NCBI GenBank assembly: GCA_003445095.1
Contig: DLVS01000222.1
Span: 1 to 15,858, forward strand
Source of the DNA: Verrucomicrobiales bacterium
GTDB taxonomy: Bacteria; Verrucomicrobiota; Verrucomicrobiia; Limisphaerales; UBA9464
Length of the DNA stretch: 15,858 nucleotides
Reading direction: 5' to 3'
The notes under the pieces are model-generated. The model was not told the origin of the DNA. It worked only from the letters and a program-made list of their open reading frames with translations, and ran no database searches. The translations under genes were made by a program, and so were the position numbers. Shown one piece after another: positions 1 through 6,944 of the stretch; the first letter of the stretch is position 1; each line of letters starts with the position of its first letter.

Positions 1-2
1 TA

Positions 3-911
3 TTTTTTGTTTCAAGCAGAAGGCTTTGGGTCGGTTGCCGGCCCAGTTCGTCCGGGGTGGTAGCCAATGCCGAAGCCGGAATTACTAACTATGCGGTCAC
101 TGGGGTTGTTCGCTCGCTGAAGCCTGAGGACAAAACCGTCGTCATCCGGCACGAAGAGATTCCGGGGTATATGATCGCGATGACGATGCCGTTCACCGTG
201 CGTGACTCCAAGGAACTCGCTGGTGTTAACCCGGGCGACGGGGTCGCGTTTCGGATGCGCGTCACGGCGAATGACGCGTGGATTGATGAAGTCCGCGTAA
301 CCAGTAATGCGCCGCCGGCTTTGGCGGTGACCGATAACGCAACGAAGACGAATGCTCAGGCGGGCTATCGCGTACTCCCAACGGTGCCCGAGCTGCAAGT
401 CGGGCAAATGGTTCCCAACTATTCGTTCACCAACCAACTCGGGAAACGATTCGATCTGAGATCCTTTCACGGCCAGGCGTTGGCGGTAACTTTCATTTTT
501 ACGCGGTGTCCCTTCCCGTTGTTCTGTCCCAAAATGAGCGACGCTTTTGGAGCAACTCAGCGATTGCTGGCCGCTCGTTCGGCCGGCCCCACGAACTGGC
601 ATTTGCTCTCGCTCACGTTCGACCCCGAGTTCGATTCGCCCGCCATAATGAAAGCCTATGGCCAACGCTGGAAGGCCGACCCCGAACACTGGACCTTGGC
701 CACGGGCGGCTTCGACCAGATCGAACCGTTTGCCATCAGCACCGGACTTTACTTCGGGCGGGAGGTGAGCATCGCAAATCAAAACCACAATCTGCGCACG
801 CTGGTGATCGATCCACAGGGCAAGCTCGCGAAAGTGTTTGTCGGAAACGAATGGACTCCGGAACAATTGGCGGAAGCCATCGTCACCGCCGCCGCCACTC
901 CAAAATCTTAG
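3..911 (+). CDS. CusF-like domain fused to Sco1/SenC copper chaperone (5' end possibly outside window)
   Basis: Predicted periplasmic copper-handling protein. Residue numbers count from the GTG at 57. Residues 13-82 resemble the CusF/CusB copper-binding fold, with possible Cu(I) ligands His32, Met42 and Met44 in the AMTMPF segment; CusF's tryptophan ligand is not present. Residues 117-275 match Sco1/SenC: a thioredoxin-like fold with a cysteine pair (Cys151, Cys157) and the conserved late histidine (His244, in NHNLRTLVID). Sco proteins deliver copper to cytochrome oxidase CuA or act as thiol reductants. The cysteines are spaced CX5C (CPFPLFC) rather than the usual CX3C. Starting at GTG 57 would leave no export signal. 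The frame is open back to base 3 and encodes a VGC-R-P segment that could be a poor lipobox, so the true start probably lies left of the window. The stop is followed 39 bases later by the next gene on the same strand. Family assignment is firm; the start is not. Confidence 0.85.
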   Translation, partial: FFVSSRRLWVGCRPSSSGVVANAEAGITNYAVTGVVRSLKPEDKTVVIRHEEIPGYMIAMTMPFTVRDSKELAGVNPGDGVAFRMRVTANDAWIDEVRVTSNAPPALAVTDNATKTNAQAGYRVLPTVPELQVGQMVPNYSFTNQLGKRFDLRSFHGQALAVTFIFTRCPFPLFCPKMSDAFGATQRLLAARSAGPTNWHLLSLTFDPEFDSPAIMKAYGQRWKADPEHWTLATGGFDQIEPFAISTGLYFGREVSIANQNHNLRTLVIDPQGKLAKVFVGNEWTPEQLAEAIVTAAATPKS

Positions 912-950
912 TGGTCGCGTGGCTCATCATCCATTCTCGCTCCCATTCCC

Positions 951-1436
951 GTGACCGATCCTGACACTGGCGAAAGCACGCTGATCATGCGGCGCTCCGA
1001 CTACGATGACGGGATGCCTCACGCGGCTCCCGAAAACCTGCGCGAATGGGTTCCGGCGGTGCGACTGGTGAAGTTGATTCAAGATCGGGTAGCTCATTTG
1101 CCTGCCGAGGCGGCGACCAACGCTGACGCTCGAAACCTGGCGGCGGTGCTGCTCTGGTGTTGGGCTACGGGACGGTATAATTCCTGGGACATTGCTGCGC
1201 TGTGTGAAGAAGAGCCGCTGTGTCATCATCTCGCTGGGCGAACGCACCCAACGAGGGCTGACCTCCATCGTTACCGTCGAGACCATGAAGCGATCCTGCG
1301 CACGACCTTGGCAGAATTACTAAAGAGTGTGGCCCCTGAGGCGAAGGCGAAGGCGGCGAAACCCGTCGACTGGGTTGCTGAGGCCGCCCGCCGCCAGAAG
1401 CGCACGCTGGAAGCGGATCAAGAAGGGCCGGGCTGA
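951..1436 (+). CDS. Stand-alone transposase N-terminal (DUF772-like) domain protein
   Basis: A 161-residue soluble, charged protein with no signal peptide. Residues about 60-120 (AAVLLWCWATGRYNSWDIA, then CEEEPLCHHLAG, HPTRADLHRYRRDH) resemble the N-terminal helical domain of IS1182/IS5-type transposases, where a 'ATG.xSsR.ia..ceed..f..l.g...pd..ti..fR' pattern is usual. No DDE catalytic domain follows: the protein ends in an Ala/Lys-rich tail and the next gene is convergent, starting its stop codon 22 bases further on. No terminal inverted repeats or target duplication are visible. It is therefore either a transposase relic or a domesticated DNA-binding protein. The GTG at 951 has no Shine-Dalgarno sequence; an in-frame ATG at 987 is an alternative start and keeps the recognisable domain. 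It may be cotranscribed with the copper gene 39 bases upstream. The domain match is from memory of the family pattern and is moderately sure. Confidence 0.6.
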   Translation: MTDPDTGESTLIMRRSDYDDGMPHAAPENLREWVPAVRLVKLIQDRVAHLPAEAATNADARNLAAVLLWCWATGRYNSWDIAALCEEEPLCHHLAGRTHPTRADLHRYRRDHEAILRTTLAELLKSVAPEAKAKAAKPVDWVAEAARRQKRTLEADQEGPG

Positions 1437-1458
1437 GCGCCTTCGCGAATGTCCCCAG

Positions 1459-4400
1459 CTATTGCCCCACCGGCGCGGATGTCGCCTCGAGAACGATTTC
1501 GCCGAGATCCAAGCGGCCACTGCCAGGCTCGGCAGGGATGCTGACTCGTGTCCTGCCAGAGAATATTGGCCCAGGGGGAACTCCTTTCTCGGCTTCGCCG
1601 AGGACGACAACTGTCGCCTCATACTCCCCCGGCTCAACTTCTTCGGCTGTCGCCACGTCGTTCCGAATCAAAAACTCAAACTGGCGGGCGGTCTTGACGA
1701 AGGCCTGAAACTCTGGCGTCTGCTGGAAGCGTGCGAGGGCCTCGGGGTTGGAGACCAATTCAGACATCCCGGCCGGCGGCGGAGTGTGGATGCCGCCAAA
1801 AACTCGACCGCCGGTTTTGCCGGGACTTCCGGTTGGCCAAGCGAGTCGCAACGAGGCGGTATAACCCGCGCCGCCGAGCATTACCGAGGTTACTTCTCCT
1901 GGTTTGATTTCCACTTCGACCGCCTTGCCATGCCGCCAACTCGTTCGGCCACCGCCCTGCTCCTGCCGCGTCAGCCGGACGAGCTTGACTCGCCCGGGTG
2001 GTACGCGGTCGCACTGGAAGCGGCCCGCGGCATCGGTTGCCAGTCGGTAGCGGGTGAAGTCGAATTGTAGCATGCCGGTCAGTCCTTCGGTTGCTTGAAC
2101 TAAGAGTTCCCGTCCTGCCACCGGTTGATCGCCGGCCAACCAGGTGCCTTCAATCTGCCCCCACGGTTGCAATGTCCATGGCGATTCACCGTGGAACTGA
2201 GGTGGCCGGACATCCAGGAAGCCGCTGGCGTGGGCAATTAGAATCCGAATGATGGTGTCATCACCGGGCAAGCGGAACTGACCTTGGGCGTCAGTCATGA
2301 TCCGAATCATTCCCGGGCTGCTATCGGGTTCGAAAGCCCGGCCGTCGAAGGTCGCCGTTGACCCTGCGGTTAGTAACGCCACCTCCGCTTGTCGCACCGG
2401 CGAACCTTCGGGGCTGAGGACAGTGATCGTGGATTCGGAGGCCGGATTGAGGACCACGTCGAGGCGCACTTTCCCTTCGTCAGCGGCAATCGTCCGGGAA
2501 ACGAATGACGCGTAACCTTCTGCCTCGAACTTCAGGATATAGCCCGGGTTCGCCATCCCTCCAATCACCGCCTCGTCGAATGAATGATGAAATTCCCCTC
2601 TGGCAAACGTCATCCAGAACCGGTCGAGCGTGCTCCAGTCGGCGTTGGTGATGGCTCCGCTAGGTCCGAAATCGATTCGAGGCCAGCCCGTGATGACGCG
2701 GAACTTCGGGACTGGCTTCCCGGTGTCGGCGTTTTGAACCGTACCGAAAATAGTTAGGGAAGGAGGCAAGATGACGGTGTGCTCTTGGCCGTCAGGGCGT
2801 ATTTTGTAGTTGCTCACCCGCATGTATCCCTTGGCAGAGAGATCGAACTCTAGGTTGGCGTCGGGAGCTTCGCTCCACACGACGCGCCCCTCTTCATCGG
2901 ATCTGAGATCAACATCCGCCTGGATGATGGGAGGCTTCGGATGATCCGGGTCAATCGGACCACGTTCCAACGTGTTCAGCCAGGCATGCGCCTTCGGAAC
3001 CGGTTGGCCGTCGTGGTTCACAATCCGCAGACGCAACTCCGCGCCAGCCTTCAGCACCAAGCGGAATGGGGGTGAGTTGGTCGAGATACTCACTTCTTCC
3101 GTCGTGGCGGCGAAGCCTAATGCTTGGGCTGAAAGGAGGCCCTTACCCAGGGCGCATCCTCGCAACGTAAACGCGCCTTGGGCATCCGCGATGGCCTCGC
3201 GGCGACCTGAATTGCCGACATTACCCAACGCCGCTTTGGCGCTCGAGATTGGGTTACCTTCGGAATCTACCACCACACCGGTAATCTCTGCGGCACGTCC
3301 CAGTTTAAAAACGTGCGTTCCCTTCCTTAGCTCCTGTTCTGCCTGGGCGTCCTTGCCCACCCACACTGGTGGAGAATCAACCAACTCGGCATAACGTGCC
3401 CCGCCGTAAATTCGCCGAACCATTTCTTCCGCGATCCGATTGATCTCCCAGTGGCCGGCGTCGTCAGTGACGACCTCGATCCAGCCGAATTCGTAGCTCT
3501 CGGGGCGTCGTACCAGGGCTGGCTCTTCCTCATGATTGAAGCCGACTTTGGCGCCCGCGACAGGTTGGCCATCGGCATCGACTACACGACCGCCGAGTTT
3601 AACCGGCCGCCGAAGTTTCACCGTGTAGGTCGCCGGAATTATTTCGCCTCGCTTCGGGCTCCACACCAGGCGGGTGTCTGCAAAACCATCGGCCTGAGTG
3701 GTCAGCTCCAATTCCGCGCTGTTCGTCGAGAACGGCACTCGGCAGGTGCCGTCCCGCAACGTCACCAGTCGTTTTCCGACAAATCGCTCGCCTTCCCAGC
3801 CGCGCTGATTGATGGGGACATTAGCCAACGGCTTGCCGCTCTCGGCGGCCAGGACCGTCAACACGAGAACATTGGTCGCGGTGGCATCTTTACTCGTGGT
3901 TCCGTCGGGAGTGTCAGCGGTCGCGTCACCTGTGTTCGCGACGAATTCAGCCCGAGACCTCGATGTGGCATCGGAAGCGGCACCGAGCGCAGAGATTCCT
4001 CCCTGGCGGCCGTCAATCGCGCCCGCCTCTTTGGCCGAACGCAACAGGCCAGCGGGTATGAGCACGAGCAGCGTCAAGGCGGCCAAAGCGATTGGCACCC
4101 TCCACCGACGAAAGAACCCAGCGGCGGACGGCGCGACGATCGCTGAAGCTGATCCCGCCAAGGCAATTCGACTAATCTCTCCCGCCATACCAGGAGGCGC
4201 CGCGGCGACCGACTTTTGACCGAGCACACCACCGAGGACGGCAGCGGTTGAATGAATCCCTCGGTTCGCGAGGCCGGCGCGAAGCTTGTCCAGCGCGCGA
4301 TCGACTCGCATGCGGGCTGCATTTTCACTTAGCCCCAGCCGAGAACCGATTTCGGCGTGAGAACGTCGTTCGAAGTATCGCCACAACACGGCTTCCCGAT

Positions 4401-4800
4401 CCGGCTGGTCCAGCTCGTGCATCGTTTCATCGAGTACGGGTTGGAGTTGATCCCACTCGGGATCCGGAATGTCGGGTTGGAGGAGCTGGTTCATGGCGTG
4501 GGCCTGCTGTTCACGCGAGCGACGGCGCGACTCGGTGCGACGCGTATTGGCGGCAAGGAAGCGAGTGCTGGTGTAAAGCCAGCCAGTGAGGGAAGTGTGG
4601 CGGGTCAGTTGGCGCGCTTTCCGGGCCAGGTCGGTAAAGACCGCCTGGGCGACATCGGCCGCGTCGGCAGCATCGCCATTTACTTGGCGCAACGCCGCCG
4701 AATGAACCAGGTCGAGATGCCGCGCGACGAGTTCCGCGAAAGCGTCGTCAGACTTTTGGTCCGTGTATCGACGCAGAAGCTCAGTGTCGGTGACCGTCAT
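1459..4800 (-). CDS. ECF sigma factor fused to transmembrane segment and carboxypeptidase-regulatory-like domains
   Basis: Residue numbers count from the ATG at 4800 (1113 residues). About 17-90 is sigma-70 region 2 (DAFAELVARH, DAADVAQAVF, then TGWLYTSTRF). About 120-177 is region 4, with the helix-turn-helix HAEIGSRLGLSENAARMRV. An Ala-rich linker containing AAPPGMAG, frequent in verrucomicrobial and planctomycete ECF factors, leads to one membrane helix at about 235-254 after an arginine-containing stretch. The remaining 850 residues should be periplasmic. They contain about six beta-sandwich units of CarboxypepD_reg type, each opening with a 'G.V.d.dG.Pv.gA.V' pattern (near 403, 506, 588, 683, 791 and 883). 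ECF factors normally have about 200 residues. The architecture suggests a membrane-tethered sigma factor whose outer part senses or binds something and which may need proteolytic release; that is inference. A TTG at 4815 would add five residues, but ATG 4800 has GGGA four bases upstream. No separate anti-sigma factor gene is adjacent. Confidence 0.93.
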   Translation of the reverse strand: MTVTDTELLRRYTDQKSDDAFAELVARHLDLVHSAALRQVNGDAADAADVAQAVFTDLARKARQLTRHTSLTGWLYTSTRFLAANTRRTESRRRSREQQAHAMNQLLQPDIPDPEWDQLQPVLDETMHELDQPDREAVLWRYFERRSHAEIGSRLGLSENAARMRVDRALDKLRAGLANRGIHSTAAVLGGVLGQKSVAAAPPGMAGEISRIALAGSASAIVAPSAAGFFRRWRVPIALAALTLLVLIPAGLLRSAKEAGAIDGRQGGISALGAASDATSRSRAEFVANTGDATADTPDGTTSKDATATNVLVLTVLAAESGKPLANVPINQRGWEGERFVGKRLVTLRDGTCRVPFSTNSAELELTTQADGFADTRLVWSPKRGEIIPATYTVKLRRPVKLGGRVVDADGQPVAGAKVGFNHEEEPALVRRPESYEFGWIEVVTDDAGHWEINRIAEEMVRRIYGGARYAELVDSPPVWVGKDAQAEQELRKGTHVFKLGRAAEITGVVVDSEGNPISSAKAALGNVGNSGRREAIADAQGAFTLRGCALGKGLLSAQALGFAATTEEVSISTNSPPFRLVLKAGAELRLRIVNHDGQPVPKAHAWLNTLERGPIDPDHPKPPIIQADVDLRSDEEGRVVWSEAPDANLEFDLSAKGYMRVSNYKIRPDGQEHTVILPPSLTIFGTVQNADTGKPVPKFRVITGWPRIDFGPSGAITNADWSTLDRFWMTFARGEFHHSFDEAVIGGMANPGYILKFEAEGYASFVSRTIAADEGKVRLDVVLNPASESTITVLSPEGSPVRQAEVALLTAGSTATFDGRAFEPDSSPGMIRIMTDAQGQFRLPGDDTIIRILIAHASGFLDVRPPQFHGESPWTLQPWGQIEGTWLAGDQPVAGRELLVQATEGLTGMLQFDFTRYRLATDAAGRFQCDRVPPGRVKLVRLTRQEQGGGRTSWRHGKAVEVEIKPGEVTSVMLGGAGYTASLRLAWPTGSPGKTGGRVFGGIHTPPPAGMSELVSNPEALARFQQTPEFQAFVKTARQFEFLIRNDVATAEEVEPGEYEATVVVLGEAEKGVPPGPIFSGRTRVSIPAEPGSGRLDLGEIVLEATSAPVGQ

Positions 4801-4804
4801 TGTA

Positions 4805-4808
4805 TCCC
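4805..4808 (-). promoter_or_regulatory. Short Shine-Dalgarno-like site deciding the sigma-fusion start
   Basis: On the minus strand GGGA lies four bases before ATG 4800. The TTG at 4815 has only GGCGG directly abutting it, too close to serve as a ribosome site. This favours ATG 4800. Confidence 0.35.
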
Positions 4809-4908
4809 ATAACAACCGCCCATTTCAAAACCGCACAAGTCCTTCGGGACGTAGTCGGCCGCGAACGCGAGAAACTAGTTCCAAGAGCTGCTAGTCGGGA
4901 TACCTCTG

Positions 4909-5886
4909 TTATACCAGCGCTGGATGGGAATCAGCGATCTGTTCACGACCGGGCAGATCGAACAGTGCGGTGCTAAAGTAACGCTCGGCGCGGTCGCAGA
5001 GCAGCGTAACGATGGTTGCCTTCGGTCCCAATTCGGCGGCCATTTGAAGGGCTGCCACGACGTTGGCCCCCGAGGATGTTCCCACGAGCAATCCGAACTC
5101 ACGATGCAGGCGGCGTGTCATGGCCATGGCCTCTTCGCTAGTGATCTCGACCCGGCCATCGAGTGGCGCGTCGCGCAAGAGAGGGGGGATAAATCCATCG
5201 GCCACGCCCTCAATGAAATGGCAGCACGGACATTCTCCCGCGAGCAAGGCCTGTTCCGCCGGTTCCATGGCGTAGATACGTGCTTGGGGCCACCGCTTCT
5301 TGATCGCCTTCCCGCAACCGGCCAGCGTGCCGCCGGTGCCGTATCCATGGACGAATGCGTCGATGGGGCTCTTGATTTGAGCGACGATTTCTCGCCCGGT
5401 AGACTGTTCGTGATCGATCACGTTGAGCGGGTTCTCAAATTGGCGCGGGAGGAAGTAACGCGGGTCCTGCGCCGCCATGGCCCGAGAGATTTCGATGCCG
5501 GTTTGATAGCGGCCGGCACTCTCAAACAGAATTAAGTCCGCGCCGAGTTGGCGGATCAATTTGCGCCGCTCGCCGCTTGCGCTGGACGACATCAAAATGG
5601 TCACGCGGTAACCCATTGCAGCGCCGACCATCGACAAGGCAATGCCAGTATTGCCGCTGCTGCACTCGAGAATGATCGATTCGGGCGTGAGGGTGCCGTT
5701 GCCCTCGGCATCGAGGAGCACGTGTTTCGCGAGGCGATCCTTGACGCTGCCGCTGGCATTTCGGAACTCGCACTTGGCGTGAATCGTAAGGCCCTCTTTT
5801 TCGAAGCGCAGGGGCGCCATCGGGGTATCACCGATCAGCGATAGCACTGCCCGTGCGCGATGATTTTTCGGTTCGGTGGCTCGCAT
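4909..5886 (-). CDS. PLP-dependent cysteine synthase / cystathionine beta-synthase family enzyme
   Basis: A cytosolic fold-type II PLP enzyme of 325 residues, full length for CysK/CysM. The Schiff-base lysine is Lys49 in NASGSVKDR. SSGNTG (76-81) is the substrate-binding loop, GTGGT (183-187) the phosphate cradle, and SSGAN (271-275) supplies the serine near the PLP ring nitrogen. CDRAERYFST near the C-terminus matches the usual 'CDsGeRYlST' end of cysteine synthases. The likely reaction is O-acetylserine (or O-phosphoserine) plus sulfide to cysteine. The N-terminal stretch KCEFRNASGSVKDR also resembles the catalytic core of cystathionine beta-synthase, so the substrate is not settled. There are no CBS regulatory domains. 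The loop at 217-223 is unusually cysteine-rich (GECPCCH). The start is supported by GGGAG four bases upstream. It reads in the same direction as the sigma-fusion gene 108 bases downstream and is divergent from the efflux cluster. Confidence 0.93.
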   Translation of the reverse strand: MRATEPKNHRARAVLSLIGDTPMAPLRFEKEGLTIHAKCEFRNASGSVKDRLAKHVLLDAEGNGTLTPESIILECSSGNTGIALSMVGAAMGYRVTILMSSSASGERRKLIRQLGADLILFESAGRYQTGIEISRAMAAQDPRYFLPRQFENPLNVIDHEQSTGREIVAQIKSPIDAFVHGYGTGGTLAGCGKAIKKRWPQARIYAMEPAEQALLAGECPCCHFIEGVADGFIPPLLRDAPLDGRVEITSEEAMAMTRRLHREFGLLVGTSSGANVVAALQMAAELGPKATIVTLLCDRAERYFSTALFDLPGREQIADSHPALV

Positions 5887-5890
5887 CGGA

Positions 5891-5895
5891 CTCCC
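5891..5895 (-). promoter_or_regulatory. Ribosome binding site of the cysteine synthase-like gene
   Basis: GGGAG on the minus strand, four bases before ATG 5886. The spacing is short but usable. It is one of only a few recognisable Shine-Dalgarno sequences in this window. Confidence 0.45.
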
Positions 5896-6118
5896 ACAGA
5901 CTCTTTGGCGAAAGATGGCGTTGCCCGACTGGACGGCTTCATCACTTCCGCCGCGTAGATTGGAAGACTGAGGTGCCGTCCCTGCCTTGACAAGTGTAAC
6001 GCCAGGCGCGCATCCCCGCGATTTGGGCCGGCCAGGCGACCTCTACTTTGGCTCACGAGTTTGTAACCCAAAAATCTGGTTGCGGTCTGTCCTGTCGAAC
6101 TGCGATGGCTGATGCCTC

Positions 6119-6835
6119 ATGAACTGCCTATTCCGATTCCTGCTCTTGCTGGCCCCTCTCGGTTTGGCAGCAGCGGCACCAACCAATGAATTGCAGTCGG
6201 CGCTCGCCAAACTCAACTCCGCGTCCAGCTACGCTTGGAAGACGACCTCCGAAGTCGTGGGCGTGCCGTTTTCGCCCGGCCCGCAACGTGGCGTCGTTAG
6301 TTCGGATGGTTGGGCCTGCGTGACCGGCGAGATGAACGGCGTCTCAGTCGAGGTAGTCTTGCACGGTACGAATGGAGTCGCGAAAACTGCTAACGGTTGG
6401 AAAACTGCGGCTGAACTTCCCCCGCCCCAATTCGGAGCCGGAGCGACTCCCGACTCCGCCATCTTGGGACGCATGCTTCTATCCGTGCGGTCCCCGACCG
6501 TTGAAGCCTCCGCCCTCGTGAGCAAACTCAAAGGTGTGCGACGCGAAGGCGCGATGTGGTCAGGTGAGTTGACTCCTGAGGCCGCCACGGAGATGGCTTC
6601 TTTCCGTCGAGGCCAACGCGGGGGGCCGGAACCGAAGAACGCGAAGGGCAACGTTCGTTACTGGTTGGAAGACGGAAAGCTTACGAAATACGCGGTAACG
6701 GTGGAGAGCATTTTCAACCTACCCGACGGATCCGAACGAACGATCGGCCGCACCACGACGGTTGAATTCTCCGATGTCGGCACCGCTAAGGTAGACGTTC
6801 CTGTCCAAGCGAAGTTAGCCTTGGGCGAGCCCTGA
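6119..6835 (+). CDS. Secreted protein of unknown function, first gene of the efflux cluster
   Basis: I do not recognise a named family with certainty. The 238-residue protein starts with a clear signal peptide (MNCLFRFLLLLAPLGLAAAA), probably cleaved near residue 20; Cys3 is not in a lipobox. The mature part is mostly beta-rich and hydrophilic, with no further membrane helix. Its C-terminal part (YWLEDGKLTKYAVTVES, then TTTVEFSDVGTAKVDVPVQA) has the rhythm of LppX/LprG- or LolA-like half-barrel proteins, where a 'W.d.dG.l.k...t' strand and a final '.fSd.g..v.v..P' strand are typical; this is a resemblance only. Such proteins bind lipids in the periplasm, which would fit a role beside an envelope ABC exporter. 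The start codon has no Shine-Dalgarno sequence. Its stop is one base before a possible 26-codon frame, and the adaptor gene follows 109 bases downstream, so it is probably cotranscribed. Confidence 0.78.
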   Translation: MNCLFRFLLLLAPLGLAAAAPTNELQSALAKLNSASSYAWKTTSEVVGVPFSPGPQRGVVSSDGWACVTGEMNGVSVEVVLHGTNGVAKTANGWKTAAELPPPQFGAGATPDSAILGRMLLSVRSPTVEASALVSKLKGVRREGAMWSGELTPEAATEMASFRRGQRGGPEPKNAKGNVRYWLEDGKLTKYAVTVESIFNLPDGSERTIGRTTTVEFSDVGTAKVDVPVQAKLALGEP

Positions 6836-6836
6836 T

Positions 6837-6917
6837 ATGGCCCAAGGACGCTACGACATTCGCTGCCCGATTTGCCGCGGGCGATTGAACTTCCCGCTGC
6901 TCTTACCCATTTCTTAA
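6837..6917 (+). CDS. Possible 26-residue CxxC micropeptide
   Basis: An ATG one base after the preceding stop opens a 26-codon frame ending in TAA. The peptide reads MAQGRYDIRCPICRGRLNFP followed by LLLPIS. The CPIC knuckle followed by 'RGRLNFP' looks like the first half of a zinc ribbon ('CP.C...l..P'). With only one CxxC it would need to dimerise to bind zinc, or be the relic of a longer zinc-ribbon protein. There is no dedicated Shine-Dalgarno sequence, so translation would depend on coupling to the upstream gene. It fills most of the gap between the secreted protein and the adaptor. Real translation is uncertain. Confidence 0.25.
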   Translation: MAQGRYDIRCPICRGRLNFPLLLPIS

Positions 6918-6944
6918 ATCACTGTTCCGTCTCGCTCCCCACCC

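Noticed and set aside
951..1436. A complete insertion sequence around the transposase-like frame
   Set aside because: No terminal inverted repeats, target duplication or DDE domain are visible; a copper gene and a sigma gene flank it tightly.
3451..4146. Long plus-strand frames opposite the sigma-fusion gene
   Set aside because: They are antisense to a coding region with clear domains and show no family motifs; long shadow frames are expected in GC-rich DNA.
4914..4923. Palindrome CCAGCGCTGG at the end of the cysteine synthase-like gene
   Set aside because: It lies in coding sequence just before the stop, has no loop or T-run, and ten bases can arise by chance in GC-rich DNA.
5987..5992. 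Perfect TTGACA hexamer in the divergent gap before the efflux cluster
   Set aside because: No -10-like sequence lies 16-18 bases downstream, so it cannot be called a promoter from sequence alone.
6105..6122. Five-codon frame (MADAS) ending in an ATGA overlap with the secreted-protein start
   Set aside because: Too short to distinguish from chance; no attenuator-like hairpins or repeated codons support a leader peptide.
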